Numbered from the stretch's first letter, positions 34,189-43,834 are shown. The stretch: 64,000 bases of DNA from Eubacteriales bacterium (GCA_030524175.1 JAUNHC010000002.1:1-64000), one strand, 5' to 3'. The notes: generated by a model not told the origin, from the sequence alone. A program made the numbers and translations.

Positions 34189-35166
34189 ATGGGAGACAAA
34201 AAAGAAGAGAAATTCAAGGGCTTAAAGAAAGCGGTTTCTTCTCAGCTGATACCGCTGAGTGTACTGGCATTGCTTATTATCATATCAAGCTTTGCGTCAC
34301 CGGTATTTCTGACGTCTGCAAATTTTGAAAACATTCTGCTGCAGATGGCAGTTACCATGATCATCAGTTGCGGGATGTTCACAATCTTGCTCACCGGAGG
34401 TATTGATTTGTCCGTGGGCTCTATTGCGGCGGTTTCCGGTGTCATGGTTTCTACCTGGCTGGAAAGCACTAACTGGCTTCTTGCAAGTGTAATTGCTATT
34501 TTTGTAGGTCTGCTTCTGGGTACGTTAAATGGACTTCTCGTTTCAAAATTAAAAGTGGCTCCGTTTATCACTACTTTGGGTACCATGTATTTTGCAAGAG
34601 GGCTGGCGTATTGGTTTACTCATGCCAAGACAATCCTGTGGACAAGCTTTGAGAACGTGGCCAGTTTTAAACATATGGGCGGAGGGAGGATTTTTGGATT
34701 TCTTCCCATTCCGGCATTGATTTGGATGATCGTATTTGCGATAACAATTGTTTTGATAAAATATTCCAAATTTGGACGTGTGTGTTATGCCATAGGCGGC
34801 AATGAGGAAGCAGCCAGGTTAAGCGGCATTAAGGTTGGATTTTATAAAATTCTTCCGTATGCGTTTACCGGACTTTTGGCCGGCCTGGGAGGTGTGGTTC
34901 TTGCGGCAAGGCTGGGCGTTGGCTCGCCTGCCAGCGGCGACGGGCAGGAAATGGACTGTATCACAGCGGTGGTTGTGGGAGGGACATCTCTGTCCGGTGG
35001 TTCCGGAAATGTTTTTGGTATCTTAATTGGTGTGTTTATCTTATCAATCATCAATAATATTTTGAACCTATGTAATGTACCTGCATACCCACAGCAAATG
35101 CTGAAAGGCGTCATTATTGTAATGGCAGTCATTCTGTCTTCCATAAAAGAAAAGCGAAGAGCATGA
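34189..35166 (+). CDS. Sugar ABC transporter permease (RbsC-like)
   Basis: This 325-residue, 8 to 10 helix membrane protein of the ribose/xylose permease family starts 3 bases after the ATPase gene. Family motifs include GGIDLSVGSIAAVSG, TLGTMYFARGLAY, GGNEEAARLSGI and VVVGGTSLSGGSG. It forms the channel of the importer with the adjacent ATPase and binding protein. Confidence 0.95.
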   Translation: MGDKKEEKFKGLKKAVSSQLIPLSVLALLIIISSFASPVFLTSANFENILLQMAVTMIISCGMFTILLTGGIDLSVGSIAAVSGVMVSTWLESTNWLLASVIAIFVGLLLGTLNGLLVSKLKVAPFITTLGTMYFARGLAYWFTHAKTILWTSFENVASFKHMGGGRIFGFLPIPALIWMIVFAITIVLIKYSKFGRVCYAIGGNEEAARLSGIKVGFYKILPYAFTGLLAGLGGVVLAARLGVGSPASGDGQEMDCITAVVVGGTSLSGGSGNVFGILIGVFILSIINNILNLCNVPAYPQQMLKGVIIVMAVILSSIKEKRRA

Positions 35167-35227
35167 ATGGACATATGGGACAGGTAAAAGGCCGGATGGT
35201 GAATATGAGACAAGAGAGGTGATGAGT

Positions 35228-36286
35228 ATGAAAGCAGCTGTATTATACGGAAAAAAAGATATTCGTATCCAAGAAGTAAAAAGACCGGTTATGGGACCGG
35301 ATGAGGTATTGATCCAAATCAAGGCAGTAGGTATCTGCGGCTCTGATGTCCATTATTATGAGAATTTTGCCATGGGCAGTACATATCAGATGACAGAACC
35401 GCAGATTCTGGGACATGAACCAAGCGGAATGATCATAGAGGTAGGAGAAAACGTGACGACTGTGAAACCGGGTGACAGGGTAACTATTGAGCCGGGAGAA
35501 ACTTGCGGACGCTGCTGCCAGTGTAAATCAGGCCACTATAATCTGTGCCCGGATGTACGTTTCCTTTCCGTACCGGGAAACAAAGGTGCTTTTGCAGAAT
35601 ATCTGGTGATGGGGGCTGAAATGGTATACAGAATTCCTGACAGTATGCCTTATGAGATTGCGTGTCTTGCAGAACCTTTATCTGTGGGAATCCATGCTTG
35701 TGAGCTGGCGAGTTTAAAGCCGGAGGATAAACTCATGGTCCTTGGGGCAGGACCCATAGGGCTGATGGCAGTTGCTGCTGCTTTAAGCTTCGGAGTCAAA
35801 GATATCACGGTGGGAGATATTCACCAGAACCGTCTGGAATTTGCAAAAGAGTACTGTAAGGTAAAATATACGGTGAATACCGGAGAAAAGACAAGCGAAC
35901 AGATTGTGGAAGAGTGTACAGAAGGAAAAGGGTTTGACTGTGTCATAGAAACCTCGGGTGCACCTGCTGCGGATTATATAACAGTAGACCTGGTGAGAAA
36001 AGGTGGAAGGATTTCTCTGGTGGGGATTCCAAGAGAAGAATCGGTCAGTTTCCACATTTTTGACATAATTGACAAGGAAGTAAGCCTTTATGGGGTATTC
36101 CGTTATGCCAACAGCTATCCGCTGGCTGTACAGATTTTAAACTCAGGAATCATTGACTTTGAGAAATTGATCACGAAAAAATTTGATTTGTGTGACACTG
36201 CTGAGGCTTTGGATTTTGCATTGAATCATAAGATGGAAGCCATAAAAACTGTGGTTGTCAACAAGGAGGAGGCAGATACATTATGA
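35228..36286 (+). CDS. Zinc-dependent polyol dehydrogenase (sorbitol/xylitol dehydrogenase-like)
   Basis: The ATG at 35228 has AGAGGTG seven bases upstream (ATG 35222 and GTG 35219 are alternatives), giving 352 residues. It belongs to the medium-chain dehydrogenases. The catalytic zinc ligands lie in GICGSDVHYYE, LGHEPSG and AEPLS. The structural zinc lobe is CGRCCQCKSGHYNLC and the NAD-binding loop GAGPIGLMA. The HYYE context is typical of sorbitol/xylitol dehydrogenases, which oxidise polyols to ketoses. The second dehydrogenase overlaps it by four bases. Confidence 0.88.
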   Translation: MKAAVLYGKKDIRIQEVKRPVMGPDEVLIQIKAVGICGSDVHYYENFAMGSTYQMTEPQILGHEPSGMIIEVGENVTTVKPGDRVTIEPGETCGRCCQCKSGHYNLCPDVRFLSVPGNKGAFAEYLVMGAEMVYRIPDSMPYEIACLAEPLSVGIHACELASLKPEDKLMVLGAGPIGLMAVAAALSFGVKDITVGDIHQNRLEFAKEYCKVKYTVNTGEKTSEQIVEECTEGKGFDCVIETSGAPAADYITVDLVRKGGRISLVGIPREESVSFHIFDIIDKEVSLYGVFRYANSYPLAVQILNSGIIDFEKLITKKFDLCDTAEALDFALNHKMEAIKTVVVNKEEADTL

Positions 36287-37308
36287 AAGCTTTATTGTTG
36301 GATGAGATAGAAAAAATGCGCATTGCGGACATTCCGATTCAGGAGCCCGGGGCTGAGGAAGTGTTGATACGGGTAGAGGCAGCAGGGCTTTGCGGTTCTG
36401 ATTTTCATATATACCATGGTACCTATCCGGCACAGTATCCGCTGGTACAGGGCCATGAATTTTCCGGAGTCATTGAAAAAACAGGAAAGGATGTAACTGA
36501 ATGGAAGGTGGGTCAAAGGGTGACTGCAGACCCTAATATTTATTGCGGACATTGTTACTATTGTCTGAAAGATCAGGAAAATATGTGCGAAAATGCCCAG
36601 GCATCCGGTGTTACCAGAAATGGTGCTTTCGCAGAATATGTCACAGTGCCGCAGACACAGCTTTACCAGCTTCCGGATAGTATTTCTTTTGAGGAGGGGG
36701 CTTTGATCGAGCCTCTTGCCTGTGTACTGTATGGAGTAAAAAGGCTGAAACTGCCGTATGGAAGCAGAGTCATTATCTTCGGTGCCGGTCCCATGGGTCT
36801 GCTGCTTTTGAAGGCACTTGCAACGGGCGGGGCCAGCCGTATTGCAGTTATCGATATTGATAAGAAATGTCTGGAAAGAGCTGCCAACTGCGGTGCCACG
36901 GATGTTTTCGCCAGTGGGCAGGAGGCTAAGGCAGCGTTTCCAAGAGGTTTCGACGCAGTGGTTGACGCAACCGGAAATCCCCGTGTGATCGAAGAAATGT
37001 TTTTGACTGCAGGGAAACGAGCGAAAATACTTCAGTTCGGATGTGCAGACACCAATGCCAAGATCACTGTAAGCCCTTATGAATTTTACGACAATGACTG
37101 GGAATATATTGGGACCAGGACAGCAGTTTATACCTTTGGACAATCCATTGATATGATTGCCGGCGGAAGGATTTCTGTGAAGGATGTTATCAGTGAATGT
37201 GTTTCACTTGAGACATTGGAAACGTATTTAAAAAATGGAAAACCGGCTGGTACTTTAAAAATCATTGTACATCCCGCAGGAAACAAAAAGGATACTATTA
37301 TGCGCTAA
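36283..37308 (+). CDS. Second zinc-dependent alcohol/polyol dehydrogenase
   Basis: This 341-residue medium-chain dehydrogenase starts in an ATGA overlap with the previous gene. Catalytic zinc motifs are GLCGSDFHIYHG and QGHEFSG; the structural lobe is CGHCYYCLKDQENMC; the Rossmann loop is GAGPMGLLL. It is diverged from its neighbour, so the pair may oxidise one position and reduce another of the same sugar, or handle two substrates. The true substrate is unknown. Confidence 0.88.
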   Translation: MKALLLDEIEKMRIADIPIQEPGAEEVLIRVEAAGLCGSDFHIYHGTYPAQYPLVQGHEFSGVIEKTGKDVTEWKVGQRVTADPNIYCGHCYYCLKDQENMCENAQASGVTRNGAFAEYVTVPQTQLYQLPDSISFEEGALIEPLACVLYGVKRLKLPYGSRVIIFGAGPMGLLLLKALATGGASRIAVIDIDKKCLERAANCGATDVFASGQEAKAAFPRGFDAVVDATGNPRVIEEMFLTAGKRAKILQFGCADTNAKITVSPYEFYDNDWEYIGTRTAVYTFGQSIDMIAGGRISVKDVISECVSLETLETYLKNGKPAGTLKIIVHPAGNKKDTIMR

Positions 37309-37351
37309 ACCAGTGTGCAGTAATTTTGAAAGGATAAGAATGTGACTTAGG

Positions 37352-38866
37352 ATGAAAAAGGAACGGTATTATTTATCACTTGATTTAGGGACTCAAGGTA
37401 CGAAGGCAGCTATTATTAACCAGAGGGGTACTGTTCTGCAGAGCCAGTTTACTGCTAACTGTTTTTTTGAAAGTGAGAGCGGAGAAATTTCTATATCCGG
37501 GGAGAATTTAAGAAAAGGTGTACGTGATGCGACAGTGGAACTGCTGAAAAAAACCGAGGTTTCTTCTAAGGAAATCCAGGCTGTCAGTGTTGTGGGGATG
37601 ATGGCCGGTATCATCGGAATCGACCAGGACTGGGAGGCGGTAACTCCTTATGATACAGGACTTGATAAGCGCTGTGAGACGGCGATCCTGGAAATGCAGA
37701 CAATGGGTGAGAGTGAAGTGATCCGCTTATCCGGCTGCCCTATTATTGTGGCACAGGGCGCAAAAATGTACTGGTGGAAAACCAGAAGGCCTGCTGAATT
37801 TGCAAAGGTAAAAAAATTTGTTCCTGTTTCTACATACATCTGCGGCTGTATGGCGGGATTAAAAGCGGAAGAGGCTTATATTGATTATACACAGATCCAT
37901 CTTACCTGTTTCGCGGATATAGAGCATGAGCAGTGGTCTGATGAGCTGTTGGATATTTTTGACTTTCCCAAGGAAAAACTCCCGCGGATCGTGGCTCCGT
38001 TTGACATTATCGGCCATGTTAACAAAGAGTGGGCAGAAGGCACAGGACTGGAAGAAGGCACCCCCATTTTAGCAGGCTGCGGCGACACGGCGGCATCCAG
38101 CCTGGGAGCCGGACTGGTACGGGAAAACATGATATTGGATGTGGCGGGGACTGCCTCTGTAGTTTCAGCCTGTGTTAAAGAATACAAACCCGATACAGAA
38201 AAAAGGATATTGATTTACCCTAAATCCGTCATTCCCGGATTGTGGACGCCCTTTGGTTTTGTGCTTGGAGGAGAAATGCTAAGCTGGTATTATAAGCAGG
38301 TTGGCGGAGACAAGGAATACACTTTTGAAGAGCTGGCGAGAGAAGCAGAACAGGCCGACAGCAGGGATTTATTCTTTCTTCCATATTTTGCCGGGCGTAT
38401 CTGTCCCAGCAATCCAAGCTTTTCCGGACATTGGGAAGGACTGAAATTTTTCCATGGAAAAGCTCATCTTTTTAAATCAATCATGGAGTCCATTTCCTAT
38501 GAATATCGTCTGTATCTTGAGAGAATCAAGGAGCTTTTCCCATCTATGGAGATGAAGGAGATGATTACCAGTGCAGGGGGTGCAAGATCCGAAAGTTTCA
38601 TTCGGATCAAGGCGGATGTACTGCAGATGCCTGTTATTTCCCTGCAGCAAAAGGACACTTCTCACATTGCGGCAGCACTGATCGCAGGATACGGTCTGCA
38701 TCACTTGGATGATATTGCAAAAGCTGCGGCAGCTATATGTGAAGAACTGCAGACTGGCAGTATAAAGCCTGATAAGGAAAAGGCTGCTTATTATGACGGA
38801 CAATATGAAAAATATTTGCAGATTGTGGATTATATGACAGAGCTGCATAAGAACATAAAGCTGTAG
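37352..38866 (+). CDS. FGGY-family carbohydrate kinase (xylulokinase-like)
   Basis: This 504-residue sugar kinase has the FGGY phosphate-1 loop LSLDLGTQGTKAA, the middle motif GCGDTAASSLGAG and the C-terminal SAGGARSESFIRIKADVLQ. In this operon it likely phosphorylates a ketose made by the upstream dehydrogenases. The ribosome site is weak at the ATG; a minimal ORF (ATG TGA) sits just upstream, behind GAAAGGA. Substrate prediction within FGGY kinases is unreliable by eye. Confidence 0.88.
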   Translation: MKKERYYLSLDLGTQGTKAAIINQRGTVLQSQFTANCFFESESGEISISGENLRKGVRDATVELLKKTEVSSKEIQAVSVVGMMAGIIGIDQDWEAVTPYDTGLDKRCETAILEMQTMGESEVIRLSGCPIIVAQGAKMYWWKTRRPAEFAKVKKFVPVSTYICGCMAGLKAEEAYIDYTQIHLTCFADIEHEQWSDELLDIFDFPKEKLPRIVAPFDIIGHVNKEWAEGTGLEEGTPILAGCGDTAASSLGAGLVRENMILDVAGTASVVSACVKEYKPDTEKRILIYPKSVIPGLWTPFGFVLGGEMLSWYYKQVGGDKEYTFEELAREAEQADSRDLFFLPYFAGRICPSNPSFSGHWEGLKFFHGKAHLFKSIMESISYEYRLYLERIKELFPSMEMKEMITSAGGARSESFIRIKADVLQMPVISLQQKDTSHIAAALIAGYGLHHLDDIAKAAAAICEELQTGSIKPDKEKAAYYDGQYEKYLQIVDYMTELHKNIKL

Positions 38867-38888
38867 ATTGCAGCACAGGAGGGAAAAT

Positions 38889-40004
38889 ATGACATCAAAA
38901 GAACGGGTATTAAGGGCGATAAACCATCAGGAAGTAGATCGGATTCCCTTGGATTTAGGCGGTATGGCCTGCTCTTTGCAGGACGAAATTTATTTTAAAT
39001 TAAAAGATGCTCTTGGTTTTCCGGGGGATATCGAACCGTTTCGTGAGGGAAGTACTTGCTGTTACTATGATGAGCGTCTGCTGGATTATTTTGAGATAGA
39101 CATCCGAAGAATTTTTGCCAAATCTACGGGTAAATTTCCTATCCATTTTCCTGACGGTTCTTTTCAGAATGAGTGGGGGCTTGTACAGAAAAAAGGAAAA
39201 TTTGGGATTGACTTTGTGAGAAGTCCTCTGGAAGATGCGGAGATTGAAGATTTGGAAAGTTATCCGTGGCCGAAGGCAGAGGATATCTTTGACTTAACAG
39301 GAATGAGGGAAAAAGCAGAGGCCCTTCATGCTGAGAATCAGTACGCCATTTCTCTGCGTGCACCGGTAAACGGGATTTTTGAGCTTGCCTGCTGGATGCG
39401 GGGAACAGAGAATTTCATGGTAGATATGCTGGCTGATGAAGAGTTTGCCCATGCGTTGACCGATAAAATCCTGGAGGTTCAGATGGACTGGTATGGACAT
39501 ATTCTGGACGAGGTTGGGCCTTACGTGGATATGGTGGAGACTGGAGATGATTATGGAGCACAGAATTCCTTGCTTATCTCGCCGGAATGCCTGGAAGAGT
39601 TTATTCTTTCCAAACGAAAAAGGCTGAATACTATGATAAAAGAAAAGGCACCCCAGGCCAAAATCTTTTTACATTGCTGCGGCTCTATCAAACGGATCAT
39701 ACCGGCAATTGCCGCTTCCGGGGTGGATGTTCTCAATCCTGTACAGACAGCAGCCACAGATATGGATCCTTACGACCTTAAGGCGGCATATGGCGATCTC
39801 ATATGTTTCCACGGTGGTGTGGATACCCAAAAAGCTCTGCGGGGCACAAAAGAAGATGTGGAAAAAGAGGTCAGACGGATGCTGGAAGCCATGAACCATA
39901 ACGGAGGCTATATTTTGTCCAGCTGCAATCATATACAGGGAGATGTTCCGGTAGAAAATATCATCACACTGTTTGAATGTGCGAAAAAGTTATCACAAAA
40001 ATAA
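38889..40004 (+). CDS. Uroporphyrinogen decarboxylase/MtaA-family protein
   Basis: The ATG at 38889 follows AGGAGGG, giving 371 residues. It starts with the family hallmark ERVLRAINHQEVDRIPLDLG. It keeps possible zinc ligands of the methylcobamide:CoM methyltransferase type: His and Cys in FLHCCGS and Cys in SSCNH. No corrinoid protein or heme gene is nearby. Homologues in Clostridia sugar operons are common but uncharacterised. A methyl-group or decarboxylation step on the sugar substrate is possible but unproven. Confidence 0.8.
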   Translation: MTSKERVLRAINHQEVDRIPLDLGGMACSLQDEIYFKLKDALGFPGDIEPFREGSTCCYYDERLLDYFEIDIRRIFAKSTGKFPIHFPDGSFQNEWGLVQKKGKFGIDFVRSPLEDAEIEDLESYPWPKAEDIFDLTGMREKAEALHAENQYAISLRAPVNGIFELACWMRGTENFMVDMLADEEFAHALTDKILEVQMDWYGHILDEVGPYVDMVETGDDYGAQNSLLISPECLEEFILSKRKRLNTMIKEKAPQAKIFLHCCGSIKRIIPAIAASGVDVLNPVQTAATDMDPYDLKAAYGDLICFHGGVDTQKALRGTKEDVEKEVRRMLEAMNHNGGYILSSCNHIQGDVPVENIITLFECAKKLSQK

Positions 40005-40030
40005 CATGAAATTATCGTGAAAGGACACTT

Positions 40031-40960
40031 ATGATCTATACAGTTACCCTGAATCCGGCAATTGACTATATTTATAAAATAGATGGACTTTGTATAGGAA
40101 ATACGAACCGGGCACAGGAGGAGCACCTGCTGCCGGGGGGAAAAGGAGTGAATGTTTCTCTGCTTTTAAACCGTCTGGGAGAAGAGACGCTTGCTCTTGG
40201 ATTTCTTGCCGGTGTTACCGGAAAAGCTTATGAGGCAATGCTGGAACAGTATGGAGTCCCGGCCCGCTTTTGTTATCTCAGTGAGGGGGTTACAAGAATT
40301 AATGTAAAAGTATCTGCCGGAGAAGAAACGGAACTAAACGGAAAGGGACCGGACATTACAGACTCAGATTTCCGCAGGATAAGCGATATTTGTGCAAAGG
40401 CCGGCCCCCGGGATTACCTGGTATTGTCCGGAAATGTGCCGGGCTCTGCAGGCAATATTTATGCATCTATTTTAGAGAATCTAAAAGATGTGGGGCTGAA
40501 TATTGTGGTTGATACAACGGGTGAAGAACTGCTGCATACACTGCCTTATCATCCATTTTTGGTGAAGCCCAATGTGGAGGAACTGGGTACGCTTCTCCAC
40601 ACTACGCTGTCCACAAGAGAAGAAGTTTTGCAAGGCGCCCGGAAGCTGCGCGGGCTTGGAGCCAGGAATGTGCTTGTCTCTATGGGCGGGCAAGGAGCTC
40701 TTTTATTGACGGAGGACGGCGATACTTTTTATACAGGTGCCCTTAAGGGCCAGGTAAGAAACAGCGTTGGGGCCGGGGATTCTATGGTTGCCGGGTTTCT
40801 CCATGGATGGATTCAGACAGGCTGTTATGAAGAAGCTTTGAAATTCGGAACGGCTGCTGGATGCGGGACAGCTTTTTCTTATGGAATTGCCGGAAGAGAA
40901 ACTGTGGAAGCCCTGCTTAAGGAGGTCAAAATAACAAAATATGAAAGTGATCACAATTGA
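40031..40960 (+). CDS. PfkB-family kinase, 1-phosphofructokinase/tagatose-6-phosphate kinase-like
   Basis: This 309-residue protein is of the FruK/LacC type: TLNPAIDYIY at the N terminus, PGGKGVNVS, KPNVEEL and the catalytic loop NSVGAGDSMVAGFLHG. FruK makes fructose 1,6-bisphosphate from fructose 1-phosphate; LacC acts on tagatose 6-phosphate. It would feed the ketose phosphate of this operon into glycolysis. The 3' end overlaps the ROK gene by 20 bases. Confidence 0.88.
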   Translation: MIYTVTLNPAIDYIYKIDGLCIGNTNRAQEEHLLPGGKGVNVSLLLNRLGEETLALGFLAGVTGKAYEAMLEQYGVPARFCYLSEGVTRINVKVSAGEETELNGKGPDITDSDFRRISDICAKAGPRDYLVLSGNVPGSAGNIYASILENLKDVGLNIVVDTTGEELLHTLPYHPFLVKPNVEELGTLLHTTLSTREEVLQGARKLRGLGARNVLVSMGGQGALLLTEDGDTFYTGALKGQVRNSVGAGDSMVAGFLHGWIQTGCYEEALKFGTAAGCGTAFSYGIAGRETVEALLKEVKITKYESDHN

Positions 40961-41888
40961 TTTTGGCGGCAGCAGCATCAAAGGTGCGTTGTTCGAGAAC
41001 GGAAAAATATTAAAAAAAGATGCCATTCCTGCCCATTCGGAGAAACCTCTGAAATCCAGACTGGCAGATACGAAGGAAATGATCTTTAAGCTCCTGGAAG
41101 GTGATGATACGAGAGAATATGACGGTGTGGCAATTGCAATGCCGGGGATCGTGGATCCGGACAGAAAAAGAGTAACCGGCATTTATGAGAAATATGAAGA
41201 TGCCGGGGAAGTGGATCTTGAACAGTGGTGCCGGGAGGCGTTTTTGCTTCCTATGGTCATGGAGATGGATTCCAAATCAGCACTTCTGGGGGAAATGTAT
41301 TATGGCTGCGGAATTGGATATGAGGATGCGGTGATGTTGATCCTGGGGACCGGAGTAGGCACTGCGGCAGCCATCAATGGGAAGATATTGGACAGCCGCA
41401 ATCATGTGGCAGGTGCATTGGCTTCTCATATTATTCTTGAGATGGACGGAGATAAATGTACTTGTCCAAACAAAGGATGTGTGGAAGCATCCGCTTCAGG
41501 GTGGGCGCTTCCGCGGATGATCAAGGCAGACAAGGACTACGCCTTTAGCGGACTTTCCAAAGAGCAGAAGCTGGATTTCCATGTATTGGAAAAGTGGTAT
41601 CAGCAGGGAGATATGACGGCAAAAAGAGTGGTGGAGCGCTGTGTAAAAGTATGGCGCACCGGAATTTTAAATATGATACATGCCTATGACCCTGCCATTG
41701 TAATTTTAAGCGGTGCCATTATGCAGTTCCGGGGTCTGTACGAAATGCTGAAAGATGGTATTGAGGATTTAATCTGGGACTGCTGTGGGACGGTAGCCGT
41801 AAAGAAGGCGGAGAATCCCACAGAATCTGTTCTTTATGGACTGTATCACCTGGCTGCAAAAACCTATGGGAATAAAGGCAGCAAATAA
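40941..41888 (+). CDS. ROK-family sugar kinase
   Basis: This 315-residue protein has the ROK phosphate loop TIDFGGSSIKGALF, the ATP-binding LGTGVGTAAAING and the ROK zinc motif CTCPNKGCVEAS. There is no N-terminal HTH, so it is a kinase rather than a repressor. AAGGAGG lies 14 bases before the ATG, inside the end of the PfkB gene. It is the last gene of the operon. The substrate is unknown; glucose-type hexoses are usual for ROK kinases. Confidence 0.88.
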   Translation: MKVITIDFGGSSIKGALFENGKILKKDAIPAHSEKPLKSRLADTKEMIFKLLEGDDTREYDGVAIAMPGIVDPDRKRVTGIYEKYEDAGEVDLEQWCREAFLLPMVMEMDSKSALLGEMYYGCGIGYEDAVMLILGTGVGTAAAINGKILDSRNHVAGALASHIILEMDGDKCTCPNKGCVEASASGWALPRMIKADKDYAFSGLSKEQKLDFHVLEKWYQQGDMTAKRVVERCVKVWRTGILNMIHAYDPAIVILSGAIMQFRGLYEMLKDGIEDLIWDCCGTVAVKKAENPTESVLYGLYHLAAKTYGNKGSK

Positions 41889-42321
41889 AAACACGGCAAT
41901 AAGAATCATCCTCCTATGCAGCAGTAAAACCGATGTTTCAGGTAAAGTATGGGGCATAGGGGGATATTACAACGAGGATAGTTTTATTGAGCCAAGCGCT
42001 AATGTAGATTTTTCACTTTTTACTGATTACATTTCTCAGTAGTATTATCGCATATTTTTTCTATTTATAAATCTTATTCCACTTAAATAAATCTGAATTT
42101 CATTAATCCCTTTCTAAAACCATAATCCCAACCACAAAAGAATCTTATACAAAATAAAAGTTTTCTTTATTTAATCCCTCACCTGCCTGCAGTAAAGTAA
42201 ATATATCAAATAACTTCCATGCGCATAGGAGAATGATAAATAGTAAGCCATTCATGGCTTACAAAAGATGAATATTCCATTCCAGGGATATTCAATGAAG
42301 CTAAGAAGGAGGTGGTATGAT
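41889..42321. other. Intergenic region before the second transporter operon
   Basis: About 430 AT-rich bases hold no convincing gene. A short frame that overlaps the ROK gene end continues to 42042 but resembles nothing recognised. A perfect 20-bp palindrome lies at 42243-42262 near the next operon. No clear -35/-10 pair was found, and no clear terminator for the ROK gene was seen. Confidence 0.5.
42243..42262. promoter_or_regulatory. Perfect palindrome upstream of the transporter operon
   Basis: GTAAGCCAT-TC-ATGGCTTAC is fully symmetric and has no T tract, so it is more likely an operator or leader hairpin than a terminator. It ends 59 bases before the ATPase start and may be a site for the YesN-like regulator of the same cluster. 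Confidence 0.5.
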
Positions 42322-43818
42322 TTGGAGAAGAAGGTTCTTTTAGAAGTAAACCATATCTTTAAGTCTTTTGGTATCACCAAGGCACTGAAAGATGTGTCTT
42401 TCAAAGTATATGGAGGCGAAGTGAGAGGCCTGATCGGTGAAAACGGTTCAGGAAAATCCACAGTCTCTTCCATTATCTCCGGAATACAGAAGGCTGACCA
42501 GGGTGATATGGTTTACGAGGGAAAGGCCTACCAACCAGAGAATATCCTTGATGCAAACAGCCGGCACATTTGTATGATCGTGCAGGAACAAAGCACGGTT
42601 GCAACCATATCTGTAGCAGCCAATATCTTTATAGGCAAGGAGAATATGTTTTCAAAGGCAGGGGTGGTGGACCGGCGCAAAATGGAGGCAGAGGCCCGCA
42701 AAGCGCTGGATGATGTTAAAATCAAGCATATTCAGCCGGGGACATTGACAAAATATCTGAGTTTTGAGGACAGAAAACTGATCGAAATCGCAAGGGCATT
42801 TTACATGAAACCTAAGATATTGATCGTGGATGAAACCACCACAGCATTATCCCGGCAGGGGAGGGAGCTGTTGTATTCTCTCATGGAACGCTTGTGCAAA
42901 GAGGGTGGTTCTGTACTTTTTATCTCCCATGATATTGAGGAGGTAATGGCAAAAAGTGATGCCGTAACAGTGCTGAAAGACGGAGTGATGACTGCCACCT
43001 TGGAGAAAAGAGAATTCTCTGAGGGAAAAATCCGGAATCTGATGGTGGGCAGGGAAATCAGCAATGATTATTATCGGGTTGATAACACCTGTGAGTATGG
43101 AGAACAGGTTGTCCTCAAAGGGGAAAATATTACCTATGGAATATTAAAGGATATCACAGTAGAGTTACATAAAGGGGAGATTCTGGGAATAGGCGGCCTC
43201 ACAGAATGTGGGATGCATGATCTGGGAAAGCTGATGTTTGGGGTTATGAAGCCAGACAAGGGAAAGGTGACATTTCACGGAAATATCCCTGTCACATCGC
43301 CCAATGCGGCCATAAAAAACCATATTGGATATATGTCGAAAAACAGGGATACGGAGGCTTTGCTCACTACTCTTTCTATACAGGACAACATTTGTGTTTC
43401 CGGTTACCAGGAGATTTCTAAAAAAGGTATCATAACTGCAAAGGATGAACGGGAATTTTCCGGTAAGTGGGCAGATGAAATCAATGTGAAAATGTCTTCT
43501 GTCAAGGCATCAGTCAATAGTCTCAGCGGCGGAAACAAGCAGAAAGTAGTGGTTGCCAAATGGCTTGCAAACGGGACAGAGATTTTTATTATGGACTGCC
43601 CCACAAGAGGGATTGACGTGGGGGTTAAGGCTGCTATTTACCGTCTTATGGAACGTTTGAAATCAGAGGGGAAATCCATTTTGATGATTTCAGAAGAACT
43701 GACAGAGCTTTTGGGTATGAGTGACAGGATCATCATACTGAAGGATGGCAAAAAAGCAGGTGAATTTAGGAGAGATGAAGTATTTACGGAGCAGAAAATC
43801 ATTGAGGTCATGATATAG
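42322..43818 (+). CDS. Sugar ABC transporter double ATPase with degenerate second domain
   Basis: The start is a TTG at 42322, with AGGAGGTGG six bases upstream; an in-frame ATG at 42268 has no ribosome site. The result is 498 residues. Domain 1 has Walker A GENGSGKST, a strongly altered signature (LSFEDRKLIEIARA) and Walker B IVDETTTALS. Domain 2 has no Walker A (GIGGLTECGMHDL), an intact signature LSGGNKQK and Walker B IMDCPTRGIDVG, with Cys where the catalytic Glu is expected. It is RbsA-like and should power the two adjacent permeases, presumably using only the first site. Confidence 0.9.
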   Translation: MEKKVLLEVNHIFKSFGITKALKDVSFKVYGGEVRGLIGENGSGKSTVSSIISGIQKADQGDMVYEGKAYQPENILDANSRHICMIVQEQSTVATISVAANIFIGKENMFSKAGVVDRRKMEAEARKALDDVKIKHIQPGTLTKYLSFEDRKLIEIARAFYMKPKILIVDETTTALSRQGRELLYSLMERLCKEGGSVLFISHDIEEVMAKSDAVTVLKDGVMTATLEKREFSEGKIRNLMVGREISNDYYRVDNTCEYGEQVVLKGENITYGILKDITVELHKGEILGIGGLTECGMHDLGKLMFGVMKPDKGKVTFHGNIPVTSPNAAIKNHIGYMSKNRDTEALLTTLSIQDNICVSGYQEISKKGIITAKDEREFSGKWADEINVKMSSVKASVNSLSGGNKQKVVVAKWLANGTEIFIMDCPTRGIDVGVKAAIYRLMERLKSEGKSILMISEELTELLGMSDRIIILKDGKKAGEFRRDEVFTEQKIIEVMI

Positions 43819-43834
43819 GAGGGAGGAAGCAAAA

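Noticed and set aside
36292-37143. A 283-residue minus-strand open frame
   Set aside because: It is antisense to the second zinc dehydrogenase, which has complete family motifs; Cys- and His-rich shadow.
41836-42042. A short plus-strand frame running past the ROK gene
   Set aside because: It begins inside the ROK gene in another frame and has no ribosome site or recognisable sequence.
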